The position numbers and the translations under genes were made by a program. Below the pieces are notes generated by a model. That model worked only from the letters and a program-made list of their open reading frames with translations, did no database searches and was not told where the DNA came from. Of a stretch of 40,202 nucleotides of DNA, positions 32,113 to 39,731 are shown piece after piece (position 1 is the stretch's first letter; each line of letters opens with the position of its first letter). The stretch comes from DATFPQ01 sp035264765 (GTDB lineage: Bacteria; Actinomycetota; Actinomycetes; Actinomycetales; Angustibacteraceae): NCBI GenBank assembly GCA_035264765.1, contig DATFPQ010000103.1, forward strand, positions 1 through 40,202, written 5' to 3'.

Positions 32113-32128
32113 CGCTACGAACGTAGCG
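32113..32128. promoter_or_regulatory. TetR-type operator candidate before the monooxygenase operon
   Basis: cgctacgaacgtagcg is a perfect 7-bp inverted repeat with a two-base centre, the size and shape of TetR-family operators. It lies about 31 nt upstream of the monooxygenase start codon and overlaps TACGTT on the minus strand, which may be the -10 box. The TetR gene is the second gene of the operon. Confidence 0.6.
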
Positions 32129-32197
32129 AACGGCGCGGTGCGGCCGCCAGAGCCCGTCCCGGAAGCTGTCGCGGGGTTCCCCAGCTCCAATAGGTTC

Positions 32198-32218
32198 GTC
32201 GCGGGGACGCCCCGCGAC
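32198..32218 (-). terminator. Perfect 9-bp hairpin after the GH31 gene
   Basis: gtcgcgggg (32198-32206) and ccccgcgac (32210-32218) pair exactly around a three-base loop, 29 nt past the stop of the leftward GH31 gene. It probably ends that transcript before the monooxygenase promoter. Confidence 0.6.
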
Positions 32219-32246
32219 ATATTCCGGCCGCGGGTCGGACGCCCGG

Positions 32247-34658
32247 TCAGCGCCGGGCCGACACCAGCTCGAGCAGCGCGCCGAACAGGTTGCCGGGCAG
32301 GTCGATGGCGTGCAGCGCGGCGATCAAGGCCGGACCGGTCAGGGTCGTCACGGCGTCCAGAGCACGCTCCTTGGTGGTGTACGCGATCTCGGCCCGGTCG
32401 AGCAGCGCGAACGCCGTCGCTGGGACGTCCTCGCCGCTCAGCCGCACGCCACGCAGCGTCACCTCCACGCCGCCCGCCAGCTCCAGCCGGCCGAGCTGCA
32501 CCCGTACCGCCGCGGGCGTCGTCGTCCGGTGCGTGACGTCCCGCTGACGCACCCCGCCGCTCACCCGCACCTGCCGGACCGAGGCCACGCCGACGAGCGC
32601 GAGGGTGAGGGAGCGCTCCGTCCGCACGCCGGGGCCCTTGGGCGGCGGGATGGACAGCACGGCGTCGTCCCCGTGCCACCTGACGTCGAACGTGATCCGG
32701 TGCCGCTGCTGCACCGTGGGAGTGCCCTTGCCGTCGTCCTCGTAGAGGTCCGCACGGCCGGATGCCGAGGGAAAGACTTGCAGCAGCAGGGAGTCAGGGT
32801 TGTCGCTCGGGTCGGTCATCGGGTCCGCCAGCAGCGGGACGACGGAACCGGCTCGGGCGAGCACGGGGACGAGCTCGAGCGGACGGTGCAGGACGAGGCT
32901 CCGCCCGCCGTCGTAGCGCCTGCCGGTGAAGACGTCGAACCACACGCCGTCCGGAAGCCACGCCGTCACCTGCGCCAGCCGGGTCTGTCGGTCCGCGGGC
33001 GAGGTGATCGGCGCCACCAGCAGGTCCGGGCCGAACATGTACTGGTTCGGCACCTCGTACGCGTCCTCGGCCTGCGGGTGGTCGTGGTACATCGGCCGGA
33101 CGACCGCCACGCCGTCCGTGTGCGCCACCCAGGAGGCGCTGTAGACGTACGGCACCAGCTCGTGTCGCAGCCTCAGGTAGCGGGCCATGATGCGCTCGGC
33201 CTCGACGCCGAACCGCCACGGTTCCTTGGAGTTGAACGGGCTGTTCGAGGAGTGCAGCCGGTTGATCGGCGAAAAGGTGCCGAGCTGGTACCAGCGGGTG
33301 GCGAGCTCGGGGTCCTTGGCGCCGCCGAGGTGTCCCCCGATGTCGTGGCTCCACCAGAAGTACCCCACGTTGGCGGCGGTCGCGGTGAAGTACGGCTGGA
33401 ACGCCAGGGACGCCCAGGTCGCGATCGTGTCGCCGGAGAAGCCGACCGGGTACCGGTGGCTTCCGAGACCGGCGTACCGCGAGAAGGTCAGGGGCCGCCT
33501 GCCGTCCCGACCGGAGTCGATGTAGTGGACGTGGTTGAGCATCCACAGCGGGTCCAGCCCCGGGACCCTCGTGACGCCGCCGGACTGCCAGTCCAGCCAC
33601 CAGAGGTCGACGCCCGCCTCCTCGTGCGGGTGGTGCAGCCGCTTGAGGTAGGAGTCGGTGAACTCGCGCGACGTGATGTCGAAGGCCACCTCCAGGCCGG
33701 TGGCGGGGTCGAGCCCGAGGTCGCGAGCCACGTCGGGGTACGCCTGCTCGTGCCGACGCACGCCGTCCGCCGGGTGCACGTTCAGTGCGACGGCGAGCCG
33801 GCGTTCGTGCAGCGCCCGCAAGAAGGCCGGCGGGTCCGGGAACAGCCCGGTGTCCCAGGTGTACCCGGTCCAGCCGCTGCCGATCTCCGGGTCGATGTCG
33901 ACGAGGTGCCAGTCCATGTCGAGGACGGCGACCGAGAACGGGATGCGCTCGGCGGCGAACCGGTCCATCAGGGCGAGGTACTCGTCCGCCGTGTAGCGGT
34001 GGTAGCGGCTCCACCAGTTGCCGAGCGCCCAGCGGGGGAGCAGCGGGTTGGGCCCGGTGAGCCGGAAGTAGTCCCGCAGGGCCGCCTGGTAGTCCCGGCC
34101 GTAGCCGAAGAAGTAGAGGTCCTCCCCAGCCTGTTCGGGGTCGTCGGCGCGGGGCGCGAACCAGCCGTCCTCGGTCAGCTGCACGGAGCCGGAGTCGGAG
34201 ATGACCGCGTACCCGTACGGCGCCAGCAGCCCGGGCTCCAGCTCCGCCTCCCCGTCGACGTCGTCGAGCGTCCGCAGAGTGCCGCCGAGGTTGCCGTGCC
34301 AGCCGCCACGGTCGTCCGGCGGGTCGTCGTAGTGCCAGGTGGTGCGGTGCCCGGGCTGAGCGCGCCGGCGCAGGGACACCGACAGGCCGGCCCGGCTGAA
34401 CCGTCCCTTGACGTAGGTCAGGTGCAGGTGGTCGGTCCAGATGTCGACGGTGGTGCCGGTGTCGTGAACGGTGAACTCCGGCACGGGGAACGCCCGGCTG
34501 ACCACGAGCTGCGTGGGCAGGTCGACGAACCGGTCTCGGTCGTCCCACTCCATCCGCAGCAGCCGGCTGGTCAGCACCGTGAACCGGTAGCCCGGGCCCT
34601 GCACCACAGCGCGAGGGTCCGCCGCGGCGTCCAGCCCGCTGCTGCTGAGCGTCACCAT
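32247..34658 (-). CDS. Glycoside hydrolase family 31 enzyme (alpha-glucosidase/alpha-xylosidase type)
   Basis: The 803-residue protein has the GH31 layout: an N-terminal beta-sandwich (about 1-215), a TIM barrel from LPRWALGNWWSRYHRYTADEYL, and C-terminal beta-domains. The catalytic nucleophile lies in LWWLDWQSG (Asp at about 356) and the acid/base in GFSGDTIATW (Asp at about 410). RYHRYT, AVLDMDWHLVDID and RLHSSNSPFNSKEPW complete the active-site loops. The DWQ form of the nucleophile motif differs from the DFGE of YicI-type xylosidases, so the exact glycoside is open. There is no signal peptide, so it should act in the cytoplasm on imported oligosaccharides. ATG 34658 has GGAGGGG upstream. 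The LacI regulator gene lies just upstream on the same strand. Confidence 0.92.
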   Translation of the reverse strand: MVTLSSSGLDAAADPRAVVQGPGYRFTVLTSRLLRMEWDDRDRFVDLPTQLVVSRAFPVPEFTVHDTGTTVDIWTDHLHLTYVKGRFSRAGLSVSLRRRAQPGHRTTWHYDDPPDDRGGWHGNLGGTLRTLDDVDGEAELEPGLLAPYGYAVISDSGSVQLTEDGWFAPRADDPEQAGEDLYFFGYGRDYQAALRDYFRLTGPNPLLPRWALGNWWSRYHRYTADEYLALMDRFAAERIPFSVAVLDMDWHLVDIDPEIGSGWTGYTWDTGLFPDPPAFLRALHERRLAVALNVHPADGVRRHEQAYPDVARDLGLDPATGLEVAFDITSREFTDSYLKRLHHPHEEAGVDLWWLDWQSGGVTRVPGLDPLWMLNHVHYIDSGRDGRRPLTFSRYAGLGSHRYPVGFSGDTIATWASLAFQPYFTATAANVGYFWWSHDIGGHLGGAKDPELATRWYQLGTFSPINRLHSSNSPFNSKEPWRFGVEAERIMARYLRLRHELVPYVYSASWVAHTDGVAVVRPMYHDHPQAEDAYEVPNQYMFGPDLLVAPITSPADRQTRLAQVTAWLPDGVWFDVFTGRRYDGGRSLVLHRPLELVPVLARAGSVVPLLADPMTDPSDNPDSLLLQVFPSASGRADLYEDDGKGTPTVQQRHRITFDVRWHGDDAVLSIPPPKGPGVRTERSLTLALVGVASVRQVRVSGGVRQRDVTHRTTTPAAVRVQLGRLELAGGVEVTLRGVRLSGEDVPATAFALLDRAEIAYTTKERALDAVTTLTGPALIAALHAIDLPGNLFGALLELVSARR

Positions 34659-34688
34659 GCGAGCCCCTCCTCGTCCGCTGCCAGTGCA

Positions 34689-34722
34689 GGTGTACCCCGC
34701 TGCGGCGGTCTAACAACAGTTG
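34689..34722 (-). promoter_or_regulatory. Possible promoter and operator of the GH31 gene
   Basis: Read on the minus strand, TTGTTA (34711-34716), a 16-bp spacer and TACACC (34689-34694) form a plausible promoter about 30 nt before the GH31 start. The small palindrome caacagttg (34714-34722) overlaps the -35 and could be where the adjacent LacI-family protein binds. By eye only. Confidence 0.35.
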
Positions 34723-34740
34723 CGGCTAGGAGCCTTACGC

Positions 34741-35757
34741 TCAGCGGCGAGGTGGCGCGGTGCTCTGCCGGACGACGAGGTCGACACCGAGGTCCATGCG
34801 CGTCGGCGTGGCCTCACCCGCCCGCAGCCGCAGCACCAGGCGGGTGGCCTCCTCGGCCATCTCCTTCAACGGCTGGTGCACCGTGGTGAGCGCCGGGCTG
34901 GACCACCGGGCGATCGGCAGGTCGTCGTACCCGACGACGGAGAGGTCGTCCGGCACGTGCAGCCCGGTGGACCGGGCGGCCTCGAACACGCCGAGTGCCT
35001 GCAGGTCGCTGCCGGCGAAGATGGCGGTCGGCGGGTCTTCCTGCGCCAGCAGCTTCAGCGCGTTTTCGCACCCTCCCTCGACGTGGAAGTCGCCGTACCG
35101 GATCAGGTCCGGGTCGACGGGGAGGGACGCCATCGCCATGGCCGAGCGGTAGCCGGCCAGCCGGGCGACGGAGCACATCATGTCCCCGGGACCGGTGATG
35201 ACGCCGATCCGGCGGTGCCCGCGGTCGATGAGGTGCTGCGTGGCCGCCACGCCGCCGGACCAGTTGGCGGAGCCGACCGACGGCACGTCGGGTGCGGGGT
35301 CACCCGCGGGGTCGATGACGACGTACGGGATGCCCCGCGAGCGCAGCTGGGTCTGGTACTGCTCCGGGACGTTGGAGAAGACCAGCACCACGCCGAGCGG
35401 CCGGCGGCGGAGCACGCCGTCGATCCACTCGGCTCCGGGGGAGTGGCGCGTCCCGCTCTCCGTCAGCACCAGGCCGGCCTTGGCCTCGCGGGCCACGTTC
35501 TCGACGCCCCGGATCAGCTCCATCGCCCACGCGCTCTCCAGCTCGTGGAAGACGATCTCGATCAGCGGGGCCTCTGGTGGCGCGGGGGCACGGCGTCGGT
35601 AACCGTGCGTCGTGAGCAGCTCCTCGACCCGCTGACGCGTCCCCGGGGAGACGTCGGTGCGCCCGTTGAGGACTTTCGAAACGGTCGACAGCGAGACGCC
35701 GGCCTCGCTCGCGACCTGCGCGAGCGTCACGCGGTCGACCCCTTCGCTTGCCGGCAT
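34741..35757 (-). CDS. LacI-family transcriptional regulator
   Basis: The 338-residue protein has the LacI headpiece VTLAQVASEAGVSLSTVSKVLNGRTDVSPGTRQRVEELL (residues about 10-48), a hinge, and a periplasmic-binding-protein-like effector domain with VVLVFSNVPEQY, VVIDPAG, GHRRIGVITG and TAIFAGSDLQALGVFEAAR. It is 82 bp upstream of the GH31 gene on the same strand and divergent from the acetyl-esterase/alditol-oxidase pair, so it probably controls both in response to a sugar. A TAGGCT -10-like box (minus strand, 35765-35770) ends only seven bases before the ATG, so the mRNA may be leaderless. Confidence 0.92.
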   Translation of the reverse strand: MPASEGVDRVTLAQVASEAGVSLSTVSKVLNGRTDVSPGTRQRVEELLTTHGYRRRAPAPPEAPLIEIVFHELESAWAMELIRGVENVAREAKAGLVLTESGTRHSPGAEWIDGVLRRRPLGVVLVFSNVPEQYQTQLRSRGIPYVVIDPAGDPAPDVPSVGSANWSGGVAATQHLIDRGHRRIGVITGPGDMMCSVARLAGYRSAMAMASLPVDPDLIRYGDFHVEGGCENALKLLAQEDPPTAIFAGSDLQALGVFEAARSTGLHVPDDLSVVGYDDLPIARWSSPALTTVHQPLKEMAEEATRLVLRLRAGEATPTRMDLGVDLVVRQSTAPPRR

Positions 35758-35845
35758 GGGTTCCAGCCTACGGCAGCGGTCGTGCGGGTCTCGTGGCCTC
35801 GACTGCCCCGCGCAGCCTTCTGCTGGTGACGCAAGTGCCGTGGGG

Positions 35846-35864
35846 TTTCGAGGCTTTGGCGAAA
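35846..35864. promoter_or_regulatory. Inverted repeat in the LacI/esterase divergent region
   Basis: tttcg (35846-35850) and cgaaa (35860-35864) form an inverted repeat with a nine-base spacer in the 229-bp region between the LacI gene and the acetyl-esterase gene. A TACGGT -10-like box for the esterase occurs at 35914-35919. The arms resemble half-sites seen in LacI-family operators, but the spacing is not classical. Confidence 0.25.
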
Positions 35865-35986
35865 GGTTGTAGGTCTTCTCCTCCCTGGCGCAGGCGGGAC
35901 GTGCCCCGTCGAGTACGGTGTCGCCCGACGCGGACTGGTTGGACGTACGCCGGGTCCGATCCCGGCCAGGGCTGAGAGGGCACGAC

Positions 35987-36952
35987 GTGGTCTACACCGA
36001 CCTGTCGGAGGAGGAGCTGCGCGCGTACCGCTCCGACCAAGTCGATCCGCCGGACTTCGACGAGTTCTGGGCGGCCACGCTGAAGGAGTCGCGCTCCCTC
36101 GGCGACGCATCCGTCGTGGTCCCGGTCGACACCGGGCTGGCCACGATCGACACCTTCGACGTCACCTTCCCCGGCTTCGGCGGCCAGCCGGTGCGAGCCT
36201 GGCTGCGGGTGCCGGCGGGCCGTACCGGCCGGCTCCCGACCGTCGTCCAGTACGTCGGCTATGGCGGCGGCCGCGGGCACGTGCTGGAGAACCTGCTGAT
36301 CGCGTCGGCGGGCTTCGCGCACCTGCAGATGGACTCGCGTGGGCAGGGCTCCGTGTGGAGCCGCGGCGACACTCCGGACGACGCACCAGCCGGGCCGCAG
36401 GTTCCGGGCGTGATGACCCGCGGCATCGAGGACCCGCAGACCTACTACTACCGGCGGCTGTTCACCGACGCGGTCCGGGCCGTCGACGCGGCACGGGGAC
36501 TCGACGTCGTCGACCCCGAGCGGGTCGCGGTCATCGGCCAGAGCCAGGGCGGGGCGACCGCGCTCGCGGTGGCGGCGCTCGTGCCGGACGTCGCTGCCGT
36601 GGTGGCGCACGTCCCCTTCCTCTGCGACTTTCCGCGCGCCACGGTGGTCACCGACGCGTACCCGTTCCGTGAGGTGGTCGACTACCTCGCCACCCACCGG
36701 CACCGCCGCGAGGCGGTGCACCGGACGCTGTCCTACTTCGACGGCGTCAACTTCGCCCGTAGGGCGCAGGTGCCCGCGCGCTTCAGCGCCGCGCTGATGG
36801 ACGACGTGGTTCCGCCGTCGACCGTCTTCGCGGCGTTCCACGAGTACGCCGGACCCAAGGAGCTGCAGGTCTGGCAGTACAACGGCCACGAGGGCGGCGG
36901 TCCGGACGATGACGAGGCCGCCCTCGAGTTCCTGCGTGCCCGGCTGCGCTGA
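35987..36952 (+). CDS. Acetylxylan esterase / cephalosporin-C deacetylase (CE7)
   Basis: The 321-residue alpha/beta-hydrolase starts at GTG 35987 with GAGAGGG upstream and has the typical CE7 length (318-330). It shows the three CE7 signatures: RGQGS (residues near 120), GQSQGG with the nucleophile Ser at about 186, and the HE pair in NGHEGGG near the C-terminus; the catalytic Asp lies in AALMDDVVPP. CE7 enzymes remove acetyl groups from short xylo-oligosaccharides and other small acetylated compounds inside the cell. Downstream, 18 nt away, is the alditol oxidase gene, so both are probably one operon. Together with GH31 and LacI this suggests use of acetylated plant-derived oligosaccharides (inference). 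Confidence 0.92.
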   Translation: MVYTDLSEEELRAYRSDQVDPPDFDEFWAATLKESRSLGDASVVVPVDTGLATIDTFDVTFPGFGGQPVRAWLRVPAGRTGRLPTVVQYVGYGGGRGHVLENLLIASAGFAHLQMDSRGQGSVWSRGDTPDDAPAGPQVPGVMTRGIEDPQTYYYRRLFTDAVRAVDAARGLDVVDPERVAVIGQSQGGATALAVAALVPDVAAVVAHVPFLCDFPRATVVTDAYPFREVVDYLATHRHRREAVHRTLSYFDGVNFARRAQVPARFSAALMDDVVPPSTVFAAFHEYAGPKELQVWQYNGHEGGGPDDDEAALEFLRARLR

Positions 36953-36970
36953 CCTCCGGAGAGGACCGAC

Positions 36971-38224
36971 ATGACGACCCCCATCACCAACTGGGCGCGC
37001 AACATCACCTTCAGCGCCGAGCGCCTGCACGGACCGACGAGCGTGGAGCAGCTCCAACGTGTCGTCGCCGGCAGCGGGCGGATCCGGGCCCTCGGGACGG
37101 GGCACTCCTTCAACCGCATCGCGGACACCACGGGCGACCTGGTGACCGTGGCCGACCTGCCCCGAACCATCGAGGTCGACACGGACAACCGGCAGGTGCG
37201 GGTGAGCGGCGGCACGCGGTACGGCGAGGTCGGTGCCCGTTTGCAGGCCGAGGGGCTGGCCCTGCACAACCTCGGGTCGCTGCCGCACATCTCTGTGGCC
37301 GGCGCCTGCTCGACCGGCACGCACGGGTCCGGCGTCACCAACCCGAACCTCGCCTCGGCCGTCTCCTCGGTCGAGCTGGTGACCGGTTCGGGGGAGCTCG
37401 TGACGGTGCGGCGGGGGGACGCCGACTTCCCGGGTGCGGTGCTCGCCCTTGGCGCGGCGGGCATCATCACGCACATGACGCTGGACGCCGAGCCGACGTA
37501 CGACGTCCGGCAGACGGTGTACGACCGGCTGCCGTTCGAGTCCTTCCGGGCCGACCCGATGGCCGTCCTCGGTGCGGGCTACAGCGTCAGCGCGTTCACG
37601 ACCTGGCAGGACGACGTCTTCGACCAGGTGTGGGTGAAGCAGCGGGTGGCCGAGGAGCCGCTGGGGTCCTCGTGGCTCGGTGCCTCTGCGGCGGACGGGC
37701 CGCGCCACATGATCCCCGGGATGCCGCCGACGCACTCGACCGAGCAGGGCGGTGTGCCGGGACCCTGGAACGCCCGGCTGCCGCACTTCCGACTGGAGTT
37801 CACGCCGAGCAGCGGGGAGGAGCTGCAGTCCGAGTGGTTCGTGCCGCAGTCCGTGGCCGCGGAGGCGTTCGACGCCCTCGCGTCGGTGCGCTCGCTGATC
37901 GCCCCCGTGCTGCAGATCTGCGAGCTCCGGACGATCGCGGCGGACGACATGTGGCTGAGCCCGGCGTACCAGCGCGACAGCGTGGGCCTGCACTTCACCT
38001 GGGTGCAGGACACGCCCGCGGTGACGCCGGTCCTCGGCGCGATCGAGTCCGTGCTCGCGCCGTTCGACGCCCGGCCGCACTGGGCCAAGCTCTTCACCAC
38101 GCCGCCGGATGTCGTCGCCGGCCTCTACCCGCGTCTCGACGACGCCCGGCGGCTGCTCAGCCGGTACGACCCCAAGGGGATCTTCCGGAACGAGCTGCTG
38201 GACACATACCTTCCGGTGGGGTAG
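36971..38224 (+). CDS. aldO: Alditol oxidase (xylitol/sorbitol oxidase)
   Basis: The 417-residue flavoprotein matches my recollection of Streptomyces coelicolor AldO along its length. The FAD-binding PP-loop contains ALGTGHSFNRIAD, in which His45 corresponds to the His that carries covalent FAD in AldO (His46). NLGSLPHISVAGACSTGTHGSG is the second FAD loop. The substrate pocket is conserved: CELRTIAADDMWLSPAY (Glu, Arg), VGLHFTWVQD (His) and HWAKLFT (Lys). AldO oxidises the C1 hydroxyl of xylitol, sorbitol and similar alditols to the aldose with release of H2O2. It follows the CE7 esterase by 18 nt. It offers an oxygen-dependent route for the same polyols that the operon at 3-9 kb handles with dehydrogenases. 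Confidence 0.93.
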   Translation: MTTPITNWARNITFSAERLHGPTSVEQLQRVVAGSGRIRALGTGHSFNRIADTTGDLVTVADLPRTIEVDTDNRQVRVSGGTRYGEVGARLQAEGLALHNLGSLPHISVAGACSTGTHGSGVTNPNLASAVSSVELVTGSGELVTVRRGDADFPGAVLALGAAGIITHMTLDAEPTYDVRQTVYDRLPFESFRADPMAVLGAGYSVSAFTTWQDDVFDQVWVKQRVAEEPLGSSWLGASAADGPRHMIPGMPPTHSTEQGGVPGPWNARLPHFRLEFTPSSGEELQSEWFVPQSVAAEAFDALASVRSLIAPVLQICELRTIAADDMWLSPAYQRDSVGLHFTWVQDTPAVTPVLGAIESVLAPFDARPHWAKLFTTPPDVVAGLYPRLDDARRLLSRYDPKGIFRNELLDTYLPVG

Positions 38225-38252
38225 CGGTCGCTACTGCGGTTGCTCCACTGAG

Positions 38253-38285
38253 GCCGTTCCGCTGCTGTGCCGGAGCGGTTTCGGC
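38253..38285. terminator. Imperfect hairpin between convergent aldO and amine-oxidase genes
   Basis: gccgttccgct (38253-38263) pairs with agcggtttcggc (38274-38285) with mismatches in the middle of the stem. It lies about 30 nt after the aldO stop and 20 nt from the stop of the convergent gene. Weak terminator candidate. Confidence 0.35.
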
Positions 38286-38304
38286 GGAGCAAGGGGTTGG
38301 TGGG

Positions 38305-39582
38305 TCAGCGGTCGGTGGCCGCCCCTTGGGCGTGCGCCCTGAAGCGGAACCGCGGCTCTGGGGCCGCGTCCCCCGTCGCCAGGTCAACCGCCATCCGGCC
38401 GATGAGCGGCGCGAACTTCGCGCCGTGCCCGGAGCACGGCGAGCAGGCCACGACGGGTCCGACCCGGTCGAGCACGAAGTCCTCGTTCGACGTCGAGGTG
38501 TACAGGCAGGTGGTCTCCGCGTAGGGCTCAGGGGCGAGGCCCGGCAGCCAGCGCTGGACGTGTGCGACGAGCCTGGCCCGCGCGGCCGGGTCGACCACGC
38601 CGCTGCGGCCATCCGCCGTGGTCTCGGCGTTGGGCGCCATGTGCTCGGCGACCTTCCGGCCGCCGCGTGGACCGGCGTCCCGGGCACCGGGCAGGTGGTA
38701 TGCGACGAGGTCCTGGTCGTGCACGGTCACCGGCCAGTTGGGCGTCTCGTCCCGGTGCGGGAAGTGAAACACTTGCTGCTGTGACACGGTGAGCCGCGGC
38801 ATCGGCACGACGCCGTCGAGCAGCTCGCCTGCCCACGCTCCTGCCGCCACGACGACGCGCCGCGCGCGGACTGCGCCGGCCGCGGTGACCACCCGAACGT
38901 CGTCGTCCGTGACGTCGAGACGCAGGACGGTGGTGTTGGCGAGAACGACGGCGCCCTGGCGCTCGGCGACCTCGGTGGCCGCCAGGACGGTGAGCGCGGC
39001 GTCCACCGTGCCCGCCTGCGGGTGGAACAGGACCGGCCCGTCGAAGACCATGCCGGGCCAGCGCGCAGCCGCTGAGCCCGCGTCCAGCAGCTCGTGCTCG
39101 ACGCCGGCTGCGTCCAGCACCCGGGCGATACCCTCGGGGTCGCGCCGACGTCCGTGGTCGATTCCGCCGGTGATGCGGAGCAGGTCGCGGCCGCTGTCCG
39201 CCTCGAGCTCGCGCCACAGCGGCATGGCCTCGCCGGTCAACCGGACGTACAGCGGGTCCAGGTACGCGCGCCGCAGGATCCGCGCGCTGCCGTGCGAGCT
39301 GCCCTTCGAGTGCCCCAGCTCGAACTGCTCCAGCAGGATGACGGACAGGCCGCGGCGGGCGGCGGCCCACGCCGTCGCCGTCCCCATCAGGCCCCCGCCC
39401 ACCACGACGAGGTCCGCGCGGGACGGTAGGTCCTGCGTCGTGCTGGGCCGAGCGGCCCAGGCCTCGGCTACCGGGTCGAGCTCCCTGCCCGCGGCCACCG
39501 GGTCGCGCTCCCTGCCTGCGGCCACCGCATCCGGCTCCCTGGCGCCGGCCGCCCTGGCTCCGGACGCGGCCTCGTCGGTCAT
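38305..39582 (-). CDS. Monomeric sarcosine oxidase / N-methyltryptophan oxidase-like flavoprotein
   Basis: The product is 425 residues from ATG 39582. The FAD-binding LVVVGGGLMGTATAWAAARRG starts at about residue 54, later than usual, because an N-terminal extension of roughly 50 residues precedes it. The core has the MSOX/SolA features GSSHGSARILRRAY and ETTCLYTSTSNEDFVLD, with Cys at about 359 matching the Cys that binds FAD covalently in MSOX (Cys315 plus the extension), and SGHGAKFAPLIGRMA near the end. Such enzymes oxidise N-methyl amino acids or related secondary amines to imines with H2O2 release. The extension contains three 9-residue repeats (EPDAVAAGR-like) encoded by 27-bp tandem DNA repeats. 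The true start may lie downstream of it. Substrate unknown. Confidence 0.85.
   Translation of the reverse strand: MTDEAASGARAAGAREPDAVAAGRERDPVAAGRELDPVAEAWAARPSTTQDLPSRADLVVVGGGLMGTATAWAAARRGLSVILLEQFELGHSKGSSHGSARILRRAYLDPLYVRLTGEAMPLWRELEADSGRDLLRITGGIDHGRRRDPEGIARVLDAAGVEHELLDAGSAAARWPGMVFDGPVLFHPQAGTVDAALTVLAATEVAERQGAVVLANTTVLRLDVTDDDVRVVTAAGAVRARRVVVAAGAWAGELLDGVVPMPRLTVSQQQVFHFPHRDETPNWPVTVHDQDLVAYHLPGARDAGPRGGRKVAEHMAPNAETTADGRSGVVDPAARARLVAHVQRWLPGLAPEPYAETTCLYTSTSNEDFVLDRVGPVVACSPCSGHGAKFAPLIGRMAVDLATGDAAPEPRFRFRAHAQGAATDR
39470..39550. repeat. Three 27-bp tandem repeats inside the amine-oxidase gene
   Basis: Units at 39470-39496, 39497-39523 and 39524-39550 are all exactly 27 bp. 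Units one and two differ at two positions; unit three is more diverged. Being a multiple of three, the repeat keeps the reading frame and encodes nine-residue peptide repeats at the N-terminus of the gene at 38305-39582. Confidence 0.85.
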
Positions 39583-39647
39583 GTCCCGACCGTAGTTGGC
39601 CGCTGCTCGTGCCGGCGCGCCCGGGCGGGGCCACCGCTCCTGCTCCT

Positions 39648-39715
39648 CTTTGCGCGCGAAAAGCCGGTGATTCCGAGCCTGCACTCCTGCAGTAACCGGC
39701 TTATCGCGCGCAAAG
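39648..39715. repeat. 68-bp near-perfect inverted repeat with nested palindrome
   Basis: Arms of 21 bp at 39648-39668 and 39695-39715 match at 20 of 21 positions; the left arm begins ctttgcgcgcg and the right arm ends cgcgcgcaaag. The 26-nt loop itself contains ctgca/tgcag flanking ctcc (39679-39692 region). It lies in the gap between the amine-oxidase start and the paaE stop. It could terminate the paaE transcript, but the size, AT-tipped ends and nested palindrome also suit a mobile extragenic palindromic element. Confidence 0.75.
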
Positions 39716-39731
39716 GCGGCCCCGCCTCGGG

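Noticed and set aside
32310..34889. Very long open frame on the + strand opposite the GH31 gene
   Set aside because: It is antisense to a gene with intact catalytic motifs, has a composition rich in Arg, Gly, Pro, Val and His, and matches no family; it is a by-product of high GC content.
35768..38080. Long open frame on the - strand opposite the esterase and aldO genes
   Set aside because: It covers two well-supported genes on the other strand and shows no domain-like features.
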